Origin: Linnemannia hyalina
Lineage: Eukaryota > Mortierellomycota > Mortierellomycetes > Mortierellales > Mortierellaceae
Length of the DNA stretch: 64,000 nt
Direction of reading: 5' to 3'
Assembly: GCA_019671135.1 (NCBI GenBank)
Contig: JAHRHY010000008.1
Span: forward strand, 1,488,001 to 1,552,000
Position 1 is the first letter of the stretch. Every line of letters begins with the position of its first letter. Shown one piece after another: positions 48,985 to 60,146 of the stretch. A program made the position numbers and the translations under genes. The notes beneath the pieces are model-generated. The model saw only the letters and a list, made by a program, of their open reading frames with translations. It was not told the DNA's origin and ran no database searches.

Positions 48985-51900
48985 TTATGCCTGCTCAGTC
49001 GCCTCAGGCATGGTCGAGTCCTCCTCGGGGGTGGCCTCAGCACTCTCAGTTTCAGCTTCAACGGCGGCAGCAGCAGCAGCGGCGGCCTTGGCAACCGTAC
49101 CCTTGGCCCCACCCTCAACAACATGTGGGGCATCCACACAATCAACACCCAACCGCATCGCTAAACTCCTACGCTCCTGCTTATTCAACAACATATTAAA
49201 GCTCACCTGAGCCTTCCAAACCGGGAACACCAATTTTCCCTTCACGAAACCCGTCAAGCCCTGACCCTCCCACCGAGGATTAGGCTGATCCTTGTTCTCT
49301 TCCAGTTCTGGGTCGAATTCAAAGATACAGCAACCCGTTTGGAGATCTGTGAGCTTTTGTTGGATTGGTTCGGGGAACTCGGAGATCTTGGGGTAGGGCG
49401 ATTGGAGAAGGGTGAGGACTTCCTTGAGCTGGACGGCCATCACGCGGGCGGTCGAGACGAATTGACGCATGAGGGCGATGCCCTCGCTGTGGACTCTGAA
49501 TGAGCACTCTGTGGGCGAGTTTGAGTCCTGACGGATAAATGTCCTGACACCCGTGTTCACCACCTATTAGAACAAAAAAAACCCCCCCAAAACATGAATT
49601 TGTTAGTGACCGAAATTGTGTTACTTGAACCATTGTAAACAAAAAAAACCTAGCCACACCATCATATCAAATTATAAACAAAGAAGTACCTTGAGGCGGT
49701 GGATCTCCTCAGACTGGAGGATGCTCTTGACAGCCTCACTGACAAAGTAAATCGTCTTGTTCTTCTCGCCCTCAGACCGGACCAAGAACTGGTCTTTGGG
49801 GAACTTCTCATCCAACCCATAGAACTTAGAGAACAACTGCACATCGGCGTTATCAGCATCCAAGAACAAGAAGGGTTCCTCCTTGGGTCCGGGAGCACCG
49901 AACCGCTCAGCGCGCGACAAGCGGGGCTTCTTGGCTGCCGCGGTCTCTGTGTTGTCTGATCCGGCTGGAGAGTCCAGCTTGTGCTTATCTCCAGTGGCGG
50001 CCTTCTCTTCTTCTTCTTCCTGTGTATCCTCCTGTGTGTCCTCTTTGACCTCTGACATGTCCTCAGAGGCGGGAGTGGCAGCAGCAGAAGAGGCGGCGGT
50101 AGCGGCAGCAGCAGCCTCGGCAGCCTCTGCGGCGGCGTCGGCGGCGGCAGCTCTACCAGGGTTGGGAACAACAAATGGTGCAGTCTTCTTCAAAACAGCA
50201 ACAAAGAATCCTCCAGTATCCTGCAAGTGGGGGTAGACACGCAGACTAGGATATCACGAATGAAAAAAAACAAGCATTAATACATGAACTGTCATCATCT
50301 TTACGAAAGACAAGCACCAAAAAAAAAAGAGTGATAACGTAAACCTACCATCTCTCCAAGTGAAGCTCGCCAGCGTTGGCGGGTGCCCACATACTGGGAT
50401 AGAACCTGCCCTTGGCATCTGCGGGGACATCCTCAAACTTCTCAACAACCTGACCCTCCTTGGTGAACATCTTCCAGGACGAAAGACCAGGGCGGCGCTT
50501 CAACAGGGGCAGCTCGTGGCTGACATCGACCAACTCCAAAGATCCGTTGGCGCGGTTCAACATCTCGGCAACAACTGCCTCGTTCTCCATGGGGTTGAAT
50601 GAGCAAGTCGAGTACACAATACGACCACCAACCTTAAGCATCTGAACTCCACGCTGCAAAATCGTCACCTGGGTTCTAGGATATTGAGGTTCGGTTAATA
50701 TAATTCATATCGCGCTTGGCGCAGTTGAACCAATAAATGACCGATCTCCCAAACTTACTGGTGAAGTCCCATGGCGCCTCCATGAGTCCACTTGGTCCAG
50801 ACCATAGGGTTCTTGCGCAAGGTAGCGTCACCACTGCAGGGGACATCAGCCAAGACACGGTCAAATTCAAAAGGAATGACCTCTCCTGACTTGTTGGGGG
50901 CCAACTTCAACGAGGGCATCATCGAGGCGTCATGGTTAGTGACCATCAGGCAGGGACTCTGAAGACGCTTGGTCTGGTGGATCAACATATGGCTGCGTCT
51001 GTAGTCGGCATCGTTGGCTAGAATTAATCCAGCTGTTTTTGTTGTTGAAATTCCAATGAGGTTTCCAGTATTCCATGCGTGTTCGTGATATCCATAGTCC
51101 GATGTGTCCAGTACAGCATGTGATGTTAAAGTAAAAGGAGGATTGGTATTAATAAGGCGTTCATGAAATGTAATATGTTCCTGGGTCATAAAGTCAACAA
51201 AGAGAGTGAACAGGCCTTCTTACATGGAACGACCTGGTGTTGCTCGTTGGCGTGAACCATCTCAATAATCTGAGCAGTCTTGGATCCAGGAGCAGCGCAC
51301 ATATCCATGACCTATATGATATCCGATCCAAAATTTGCTCATTAACGTTAGTCATTCTGTGCACAGGTTGCGGATAGAGTCCCATGTTCGTCGTCAACCA
51401 GATCACCCATCAACTCAAAGCAAGGCTTACCCAGTGCTGAGGCTGGACATCAAGAAGAAGAGGAGGAATCATCGAAACAGCCTCCTGACGAGAAATGTTT
51501 CCAACCTCGGTCTCGGCGACCAAGAACTGATGGAACTTTGCATACTCGGGCGACTTCTTCAAAAGCGTACGGGGAACATCGTAGTGCCATCCCAGATCGT
51601 CGGGGTACCAGGCCAAGGGGCGTGGGGGGTCTGCGACGGTGCCGTCGACGGAGATATTGCTCAGGTGGGGGACGAATGCGTTCTTGACGGTGTCACGGAT
51701 CTCGACCGCGTGGCTATCAATAGGATCAATTGGGTAAGAGAGGTAAGACTGATTAGATACTTGATCAATTTGATCACCAAGGTCCATACCCCTTTCATAA
51801 CAAGCAAAGAACGAACACAATAAAACGACAAAAAAGAGGAACAAACCTGCGGGTGCCGGTGATACGGAAGGTGGTGGGGAGGGTGACCTTGAGGTGGTTC

Positions 51901-52055
51901 CAGAAGGTGGGCCATTCCTCCTCAGACATGATGTTCTGAGCCTTGTAGTACTCTTCCATCTGTTCATTCTCCTTCTTGACCTCGGCGTAGACCTCGTTGG
52001 GATCGCGCTCCTTGCGTGGAGGCGCGTTCTTGCGTTTTGAGAATCGGCGACCCAT
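48985..52055 (-). CDS. TRM4: tRNA (cytosine-5) methyltransferase Trm4/NSUN2
   Basis: SAM-dependent RNA methyltransferase forming m5C in several tRNAs, mainly nuclear. Seven minus-strand exons (52055-51847, 51713-51431, 51311-51224, 51032-50759, 50675-50349, 50245-49690, 49563-48985) give 771 residues, close to NSUN2 (767). The N-terminus begins MGRRFSKRK, basic as in the family. SAM-binding motif I DMCAAPGSKTAQ is at about 167-178. Motif IV DVPCSGD has the release Cys at 259, followed by ATLRKN where yeast has GTMRKN. Motif VI VYSTCSFNP has the catalytic nucleophile Cys309. Later segments QDTGGFFVAVLKK and VNTGVRTF are typical. The Ala/Glu-rich C-terminus is low complexity. Intron 3 happens to be open in frame upstream of SGLILANDADYRR, but the splice is supported by family alignment. 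Confidence 0.93.
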
Positions 52056-52306
52056 CTTTTTTTAGTTTGGTTTGTTGAAGGAAAAGGGGAGGAGGGATGT
52101 GAATGGAAAAAAGAAGGGGAGGGATGGAAAGAGGAGCGAGCACCCTTTGACTCTTTCTTGACTTGAACAGAGGAAAAGAAAAAAAAAAAAAAGTGCGCCT
52201 CCAATTCGAGAAGCAGTCACTTGTTGTTGTTGGTGTTCCTTACCACACTTCGGGCGAACACTGCAACCCATTCGCCAACCCCTTCTACATTCACAACACA
52301 GCTCCC
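52056..52306. promoter_or_regulatory. Divergent promoter, TRM4 and multi-Myb gene
   Basis: 251 bases lie between opposite start codons, with an A-run at about 52178-52191. The plus-strand open frame extends into it but has no ATG before 52307. Confidence 0.45.
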
Positions 52307-55114
52307 ATGCACAGGGTCATATACAGGATACGGCAGGGTCCCCCACCAACACGGACAATAGGTGCCGCAGCCAGGACATCCTTTAATTTGGCACACGACC
52401 GTTCCTACGCCATAATATCCTTCGACCTCCTCCTCGTCCCTTCAACTCCAGGAACGAACCTCTTCTCAACTCGTCCACTCAACCTCGCCTTATCTCCGAG
52501 CGCGTCAAGCAATGGCAGATACCGATACTCGACCAATGCACAACAAGCACTCAACGTACCCACAACACCCATATCACAACGGCAACAACAACAACAACTA
52601 CAACATCTCTCCTCCTCCAATTCTTCAATATCATCCACCCCCATCCCCGCCTCCTCCTCAAAACCAGCGCCTTCGCCCTCACCACAAACACTACCGCGCA
52701 AAAAAACCGTCTACGAATGGACCCCAGAACTGGACGCCATGATCGTCACCATGAACCGGACCCACTCCATCGACTGGCGGACCATCGGGAAGCTCCTCGA
52801 TCGCCCCTACACGACCTGCTACAGTCGGTTTCTCAACAGTATCAAGCCTATTCTTGAGAAAGGCGGTACGCTGGCGGAGATTCGGGATCGGGAAAAATTG
52901 GAGAGGTGGGTTGAGGAGGGATTGGAGATTATTCGGGAGAGGAGGGACGCGTCGGCTGCGGCTTTGGCGGCAGCAGCAGCAGAGGCAGCAAAGACGAGTG
53001 TAGCCCAGAAGGGTCGACCTGTGGGTTCAGGAACTGGAGCAAGAGCAGGAGCAGGACTCTCTACTGCGCTGTCGCCCGATGACGAGAGTGAAGGAAGCGC
53101 TGTTACCAGAAAGCGGGCGAAATGGGACGCGACGGTGGATCAGATGATCAAGGATATGGTCGCAGCAGGGAACTCCTGGCCCGAGATTGGACGCGCCGTT
53201 GGACGGCCTTTTTCGTCCTGCTACTCGCGCTACCATGCCAACCTGGATCCGGACTTGGGAATCACCTGGTCCCCCAAATCGATACAACGACTCAAGGAGT
53301 TGGCGTTACAGGGAGAGTCGTGGAAGAAGATTGCGCAGGAACTCAAGATCAAGTCGGTGACCTGTAAGGCCAAGTGGGCTGATATTGGGCTTTCTGAGTC
53401 GAGAACCGCAGCTGCAGGATATGACAACGACAGTACATCTACGTCAGATCAGGACGGTCAACAACAACTTTCAACGCCAGGAACGGCATTGGAACTGACC
53501 AGCAGAAAGAGTAGTACCAGCAGTAAGACCAAGCTCGTGGTGTTCTCGATTGAGGAGTCAGCCCTGATTCTGGAACTGGCGGAGCGACACGGTGCCGAGA
53601 ACTGGGAGATGATCTTGCAGGACTTCCAGCAACACTTCTTGGACGACACCACCTTACCATCAACAACCACAAAGTGCGGCAAGGGCAAGGGCAAGGGCAA
53701 GGGCATGGGCAAGGGTACGAAATCTTCCCGAGACCGGATCCTCTCGATTACAATCCCACACCTCCGCAAACAATATCTCCGCGTCAGCCGCAACAGATCC
53801 TTCTGGAATTTTGACCAAGAAACCGCGCTCATTCAGCAAGTCCTCAAATACGGCACTAGCGACAACAGCAACAGCAACGATAACATTGACAACCACTGGG
53901 CAGAAATCGCCCGCCAAACCGGCCCCCACTCACCAGAAGAATGTCGCACGCACTGGAAGATCCTCGACATGCCCGTCATGCCCAACCTCAACGCATGGAC
54001 AAAAACCGAACAAGGGACCTTCTGGTCCGCATGGCGCCAATTCGGCTCAGACTTCAAACGGATCTCGAAATTCTGCTCCAACCGAACTGCGGAAGATTGT
54101 CAGAGATACTTTGAGGGCATCACCAAGGAGTTTCCGAGCCCGGATCTGGAACCAAACGCCTTCGCGGAGAGGATTGCGGGGCTGCAGGAAAATCTTCCTT
54201 ACACCCGACAGAAGTATCTGTTCACCAAGGAGCGGTCGCAACGGTTACAGCGGACGATGCGGTTATGTCATCAGCGCTTCGGGGCTTCGCCGACCATGCA
54301 TGCGGGAACCTGGCAATGGATCGCCAACAAGGTCCATCGTGGACTCTCCCCCACATCCTGCATGGAGCATTGGAGCTACCTCCGCCAGAACCTTGATGTC
54401 ATCCATGGCCCACTCGAGGAAAACCAAACCACTCCAATCAAACCAACCACCCCCATTTCATGGTCCCACGAAGAATCAAAACTCTTGGACCAAGGGATCC
54501 GCGAACTAGGGGCTAACTGGTCAGACATCCAACAACGCTTCCTCCCTTGGCGAACCACCCGGTCCATCCGCCAACGCTGGTTCATCATGTCCGACAAGGC
54601 CACAAAAGTCACCGAAGACGAGTACTACACCATCCTCGCCGCAGGACCCACAGCCGACTCGATCGATTACGAACACTTGACACAACACCATCTCCCAGGC
54701 TGGAATCTTTCCCCCTGTCGTCGTGTCTTTGAAACCTCGTTCAAACACATTGTCAAGAACACGGTCTGGCAACCGGACGAAGACAGGTTACTGTTGGAGA
54801 GGACGATCGAGGAGCGTGCACGGGACTGGAACGTGATCGCGAAGAGCTTCGAGGGGATCCAGCCGGCTATGGCCCCTCTTTACGACCAAGCCATGCAGCG
54901 CGAGCGTGAAGAGAATGGTGGCAAAGAGACCTCAGGACCAACAAGGACACAAAAGACGGCATGGCAGTGTCGCCTCCGCTGGTGCCAACTGGTCGAGCCC
55001 CTGATGCCCAAGGCCCCCATCGTCAATGTCACCGAGCACGCACGAAGCAATATCCTCCGCATCTCCAAGAAGCTGCTTCAAACCCACTCCTCCCCCTCCA
55101 CTCCTTCCCAATAA
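52307..55114 (+). CDS. Multi-repeat Myb/SANT-like DNA-binding protein
   Basis: Intronless, 935 residues. At least seven Myb/SANT-like units with spaced aromatic residues are visible. Examples are YEWTPELDAMIVTMNRTHSI with DWRTIGKLLDRPYTTCYSRF; AKWDATVDQMIKDMV with SWPEIGRAVGRPFSSCYSRY; ITWSPKSIQRLKELALQGES; FWNFDQETALIQQVLKYG with HWAEIARQTGPHSPEECRTH; NAWTKTEQGTFWSAWRQFG; ISWSHEESKLLDQGIRELGA with RSIRQRW; and VWQPDEDRLLLERTIEERA. The layout resembles SNAPC4/Myb-type regulators but I do not recognise a named orthologue. The first about 40 residues (MHRVIYRIRQGPPPTRTIGA onward) are Arg-rich and free of acids, like a mitochondrial presequence. A Gln/Ser-rich linker separates them from the first repeat. 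The start is the first ATG of the frame. Target DNA and location are unknown. Confidence 0.75.
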   Translation: MHRVIYRIRQGPPPTRTIGAAARTSFNLAHDRSYAIISFDLLLVPSTPGTNLFSTRPLNLALSPSASSNGRYRYSTNAQQALNVPTTPISQRQQQQQLQHLSSSNSSISSTPIPASSSKPAPSPSPQTLPRKKTVYEWTPELDAMIVTMNRTHSIDWRTIGKLLDRPYTTCYSRFLNSIKPILEKGGTLAEIRDREKLERWVEEGLEIIRERRDASAAALAAAAAEAAKTSVAQKGRPVGSGTGARAGAGLSTALSPDDESEGSAVTRKRAKWDATVDQMIKDMVAAGNSWPEIGRAVGRPFSSCYSRYHANLDPDLGITWSPKSIQRLKELALQGESWKKIAQELKIKSVTCKAKWADIGLSESRTAAAGYDNDSTSTSDQDGQQQLSTPGTALELTSRKSSTSSKTKLVVFSIEESALILELAERHGAENWEMILQDFQQHFLDDTTLPSTTTKCGKGKGKGKGMGKGTKSSRDRILSITIPHLRKQYLRVSRNRSFWNFDQETALIQQVLKYGTSDNSNSNDNIDNHWAEIARQTGPHSPEECRTHWKILDMPVMPNLNAWTKTEQGTFWSAWRQFGSDFKRISKFCSNRTAEDCQRYFEGITKEFPSPDLEPNAFAERIAGLQENLPYTRQKYLFTKERSQRLQRTMRLCHQRFGASPTMHAGTWQWIANKVHRGLSPTSCMEHWSYLRQNLDVIHGPLEENQTTPIKPTTPISWSHEESKLLDQGIRELGANWSDIQQRFLPWRTTRSIRQRWFIMSDKATKVTEDEYYTILAAGPTADSIDYEHLTQHHLPGWNLSPCRRVFETSFKHIVKNTVWQPDEDRLLLERTIEERARDWNVIAKSFEGIQPAMAPLYDQAMQREREENGGKETSGPTRTQKTAWQCRLRWCQLVEPLMPKAPIVNVTEHARSNILRISKKLLQTHSSPSTPSQ

Positions 55115-55319
55115 ACCCCCCCTAATCTACCACGCCTAGTTAAGCGTTTTGTTGCTTGTTTGTTGACATGACTGCATGCATGCTTCCTTTTGAGTACAAA
55201 AACATCATTGGGAAGTAGGAAATAGGGAAAAGGATAACAATAAGATATTCATAAAACTAATCTACTTATGTCTCGCTACGCGTGTTTTTTTTCTATACAT
55301 AAAAAAGGTGGGTGTGGAT
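55115..55319. other. Convergent 3' spacer, multi-Myb and Lon genes
   Basis: A 205-base A/T-rich spacer between convergent stop codons. No gene. Confidence 0.45.
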
Positions 55320-58300
55320 TTACCACCTCAATTTGTTGTTCCAGTCCATGCCTGGTCCATCTCCTCCATCCTGCTTAGATTTTTTCTCCCGGACCTCATT
55401 CCTTCTTGGCTCACGGTTATCGGTCTCATCCTCGGTGTCATCCCCACCAGGCAACTCCTTACGCCAGACGTTGTTACCCTCATTCTCCGACACAGAATCA
55501 CCAAAGACAACCTTGTAAACATCCTCGTACCACGCCGCAGGGACGCCCGTCACGCCCTCCTTGACATTCGCAGGGAGCTCTTCCCAGTCGGGCAAGTTGG
55601 CCTGAGGGAAGATCAACGTCTTGACACCAGACCGCTTGGCCGCAATCGTCTTCTCCTTCAACCCACCAATCTTGAGCACCTTGCCCGTTAGCGTCAACTC
55701 TCCCGTCATCGCAATTGTAGGATCCAAGGGCTTGTTGAGAGCGAGGGACAGCAACGACGTCGTCATCGTAATACCTGCAGAGGGTCCGTCCTTAGGGGTA
55801 GCGCCCTCAGGGACATGGAGATGGATCGCCGCCTTGTTGAAGAAACGGTTTTCGGGGAAGCGACGACCAACCAGGTTCTTGGCAAACGTGTATGCGATCG
55901 ATGTCGACTCCTTCATCACATCACCCATCTGTCCGGTCCTCAAGAAGTTGGGGCGCGACTTTTCAGTGAGGCCACCGTCCAAGCACGACTCGATATAGAG
56001 AGCAGATCCTCCCATCGACGTCCAGGCAAGACCCATCACCACTCCAGCAGGAGTAGCATCGTAAAGTCGGTCGGCCTGGAAGACAGCCGGTCCAACATAG
56101 TCCTTCAGGTTATCGGCAGTGATATCAACCTTAACATTAGACGAGACCTCGGGCTTGGTCTTCTTGTCTTCCTTCTTCTCGCCCTCTTGCTGCTTCAAGA
56201 CATCGGTATCGTCCAACAAGGTCTCGTCAGGAGTATCCTTCACAATTCCTGCCAAAGGCTTGAAGTCACCGTCGATGGAATCGGCCTCCTTCCTCTTGGG
56301 CTCCGCACGCTCGATCTCGGGCATCTCCTGGACAATCTTGAACGCGGCCTTGCGGAAAACCTTGTCGATCTGCTTCTTCAAGTTGCGGACACCAGACTCC
56401 CTGCAGTAGTTCTTGATCAGGGCCTCAATGGCATCGTCGTGGAGCGTGACATTGGCGCCCTCCAGACCTGCTGCCTCCTTGGCAGTGGGGGCCAAGTAGC
56501 GCGAAGCAATGGCAATCTTCTCGTCAGAGATGTATCCTGAGAGCTGGATCACCTCCATACGATCCAGAAGGGGACCGGGAATGGTGTCGAGAACGTTGGC
56601 TGTGCAGACAAACAGGACCTTGGAGAGATCGATTGGCACATCCATGTAGTGATCCAAGAACGAGCTGTTCTGCTCAGGATCCAACAGCTCTAGAAGAGCA
56701 GAGGCAGGATCTCCTTGATGTCCACGTCCAACCTTGTCGACTATCATTGTAATGATGTTGAGTTAATATCAGTCAATGATTTAAAAGTAACACATGTCGC
56801 CAAAACTATAACGACGACGACGCAACTGTAACCTACCCTCGTCGATCAAGATGAGTGGGTTCTCGGTCTGGACACGCTTGAGGGCCTGGACGACCTTTCC
56901 GGGCATGGCTCCGACATAGGTACGACGATGACCCTTGATCTCGGCGACGTCCGTCAATCCTCCGACACTGAATCTGTAGAATTCGCGATCCAATGCACGC
57001 GCAATCGATTTACCGATCGACGTCTTTCCGACACCTATACACAAGAAATGATGGTGTTAATTCCAAATTTGGTCATTTTTCGATGAGTTCAGTTATCAGT
57101 GAATAATCACAAACACCCGAAATAAAGGCATACCTGGTGGTCCGACAAGACAGATGATCTTGCCCTCAACGGTGCCGCGAAGACGACCCACAGCAATGAA
57201 CTCCAGAATACGATCCTTGACATCCTTAAGTCCATAGTGGTCCTCATCAAGGACACGAACAGCATGGCGGATGTCGTAGTTCTCGGGAGAGCGAACGCCC
57301 CATGGGACATTGGTCAGCCAGTCCAGGTAGTTCCTTGTGACGTTGAACTCGGACGCCGCTGGCTCCAAATGCTCGAGCTTGGTGATTTCCTGGTAACATA
57401 AGAACATTCAAGAAAAAAACCGTCAGTTGTCTGTGCAGAAGACATAAACAAAGCAATTGAAAAGTAAAATAATTTGATGCTGAATATATAGCACATACCT
57501 CGTCGAAAACCTTCTTGACTTGCTCAGGCATAGCCAACTTGATACCCTTCTCTCTGAACTTCTCAATCAGCTTGTCCTTGCCGTCGGATTCGATGCCCAG
57601 CTCCTTCTTGATTCCCTTGAGCTGCTCCATCAAGTAGTACTCGCGTTGACGCTTAGCAATCTTGTTCTCAACATCCTTGCTGATCTTGCTCTGAAGCTGA
57701 GCGTTCATCAACTCCTTCTTGAGGACCAAAAGAGCCTTCTGCATCCTGTCCTCGATCGAGAGAGACTCCAAGACAGACTGCAACTCTTCGGGATCGCCCT
57801 GGGACACAGCGGTCGCAAAGTCGGCAAGCTTGGCGGGCTCCTCAAAAACATTGCCGGCGGACTGTGACATCGAAAAGTTGGCGATCTGATCACGGAAGAG
57901 AGGGTTCAGCGAGGCGATATCCTTGAAGACGGCGACAATCTCGGAAGTGATGGCACGGATGACCTGGTTCTTACGGTTGTAGGGCTCGTCGACCATGTTT
58001 TCGACATTCGAAAGGGTGACTGCATACTCCTTGGCCAAGAAGGCGGTTGGCAAGTGCTGAGGATCCGTTGAGGCATCTGAGGCAGCAGCGGCCTCATCGA
58101 CAGGTGTTCCATCAATGGCTCCTGCTTCTGCTCCAGTTGGCTTGTCGACGACGGTTGAGGTGACCTCTGGCGTGATTGTAGCAGCGGGAAGAGCATCTGC
58201 AACCTTAATGGTGAGAGGCTGAGATTTCTCCGCGGCTCCTTCGCCAGCCTCTTTGACGAGCAGTCCTTCGCGTGGAGCTTCGGATCCGTCGGGAAGGATC

Positions 58301-59244
58301 AAGGGAGGCAACAACTCCTTGATTTTGATTCTCCTATGTGGATAGAGCACGGCTGTGATCGAGCCCTCGTCGCTGCCTGCGCTTGCGGGGAAGACGGTTG
58401 TGATCTGAGCAAATACACCGACAGAGTGAATTTGGTCCATGCTTGTGACGGTATCGATGTCGAGGTCCTCGTCCTTGAGCAGGAAGGCACCAACATATGG
58501 CTGGCCACGCTTCATTAACTCCTTGATAGCATTGGCGACGGCAGGGTTCTTGATAACGACGGCCTTGTAGAACCCTGGGAAGAGAGGACGGCGACCGATG
58601 GGGAGGGTCAAGACTTGGGGGTAGACCTCGGGAATGGCAGGCTTGGAGAGGCCGTTCTCGAGAATGTTGGTTGAGGGTCCTCCAGATCCGACATCAAATG
58701 TGAACTTTGTGACCTTGCGATCGTTGCCACCCTTGCCGTTGCCGTTGCCACTACCCGATCCACTCGATCCTGATCCTGCACTATTGCCTTCAGATCCGGA
58801 TCCAGATCCAGACGAGGAAGACGATCCAGATCCCGAGTCCTTGCCGTCACCACCCGATCCGCTCTTGCCATCGTCGCTCTTGTCCTTGAGGATGCGCGCA
58901 GAACTCGAAAAGGCACGACGTGACAGAGGCAAGACACTGGAAGAAACAAGAGAGTTGCCGCCCTGGAGGGTTGAAAGACGACTGTTCAAAAGAGCAGCAG
59001 GCCGGGTGGCGTGAACAAGACTGTGAAGACTGCGGGGACGCACCTCTTGGAGGCGGGCAGCAGCGCTGTTAGAGGTAGAAAAAGGGCGAAGGTGACCGTC
59101 AAAGGCGGACCAAGAGGCGGGAGTTCTTGCGGCGGAGTGATGGGTGAGAGTGGGGTTGATTGAGGTACGGGAGAGGGCGACCTTGAGGATGTCGACAGTG
59201 GGCGAGACGCGCTTGGTGATGACTAGCACGGCATTGGACGCCAT
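55320..59244 (-). CDS. PIM1: Mitochondrial Lon protease
   Basis: ATP-dependent AAA+ serine protease of the mitochondrial matrix that degrades oxidised and misfolded proteins and binds mtDNA. Four minus-strand exons (59244-57499, 57389-57134, 57034-56837, 56740-55320) give 1,206 residues, slightly longer than yeast Pim1 (about 1,133). The N-terminal about 100 residues are Arg/Ser-rich as a presequence. A Gly/Ser/Asp-rich linker precedes the LON substrate domain ([20 protein letters not shown] region). Walker A GPPGVGKTS lies at about 665-673 and Walker B LILIDEVDKV at about 728-737. The proteolytic domain has KDGPSAGIT with catalytic Ser1054 and [14 protein letters not shown] with catalytic Lys1097, spaced 43 residues as in E. 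coli Lon (Ser679/Lys722). The insertion between ATPase and protease parts is Lys/Glu-rich. Confidence 0.95.
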
Positions 59245-60146
59245 CGTAAAGTTTCGTTTTTGTGAAAGTAAGAGAGGAAGGGTGTAAGAGGGAGGGTGAA
59301 GGAAAGGGAAGGTGAGGCGTTAGAGTAATAATAATAATAAAAAGAAGAGAGTGGAGTAGTGTTGAGAAGAAGGAGGGAAAGAGGGAAAGGAGTTGTTGAA
59401 TGCAACAAAAGGAAGAAGAAAGAAAGGAAGGGTTGATCGGCTCGAGTAAGGGAGAGTGTGAGAGTTTTTGGGTCCAAGGCAGGCGGAAGACGAGGAACGA
59501 GAGCAAGAGCGAGAGCGACGCGCAATTTGTCAATTGGATGACTGCTTCTTTGCCTGCCTCTGACAAATTATTGGTCTTTTTTTTTCCTTTCTTGCTAGGT
59601 TGTCTTTCTACCAGGCACCACACTCCCACTCCACAACACTCGATCAAGACGTCACCTTCTGAATTGGAAACAGGCGACCAAGTGGCGAAAGTGCACGCAC
59701 CCCACTCCCGGATGCCATGACCCCCCCTACATATGGCTTGGAAAGAGAGACTCAAGACTCCTCCGCAAGGAGCGCCTTCGCTACCCTGATGTTGTGCTTT
59801 CGTTCCAATACTTTCCAAACTGCCTTTGTGTGCGTGATTCCATATAACGGTCACTTAGAGCCATGTTAGCCCACAGTTTGTTCCTAATATGAAGCGCAAC
59901 TCTATTGGCTGCAGTACATGCACAATTGGAAGGCTTAAGGAAGGGTATAAAATCAATATCTCCTTTCCTTCCCATGCAATTTCTTTTCTCTCTCTCTCTC
60001 TCTCCTCAATCCCCCCCCCCCCCCCCCCCCCCACCTCCTCACTTCCTCTCCTCTCTTTCCTTCTCTTTTACTTTTTCGCTGCCAAACCTAGCTCGCCTTC
60101 CTTTCTACTACTTTGACAACGTACGCTCTACTGACAGCAACCCAAC
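59245..60146. promoter_or_regulatory. Divergent intergenic region, Lon and Ndc10/Crypton-like gene
   Basis: About 0.9 kb between opposite start codons. It is purine-rich near Lon (its CT-rich leader on the other strand) and carries a TATAAAA-like box at 59946 and a long poly-C tract before the Ndc10/Crypton-like ATG. No gene was recognised. Confidence 0.4.
60011..60032 (+). repeat. Poly-C homopolymer of 22 bases
   Basis: An uninterrupted C run after a CT repeat, about 115 bases upstream of the next ATG. Length in the assembly may be imprecise. Confidence 0.85.

Noticed and set aside
50755..51189. Continuous minus-strand frame through TRM4 intron 3
   Set aside because: The conserved SGLILANDADYRR join and standard splice sites at 51223 and 51033 fit the family. 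The intron is open by chance and its translation (e.g. ITFHERLINTNPPF) is not family-like.
52163..52306. Upstream extension of the multi-Myb frame
   Set aside because: No ATG occurs in the extension, and it overlaps the short divergent promoter and an A-run. The first ATG at 52307 is preferred.
55815..56540. A 241-codon plus-strand frame within Lon
   Set aside because: It is the antisense of the conserved ATPase and protease exons, with no family match.
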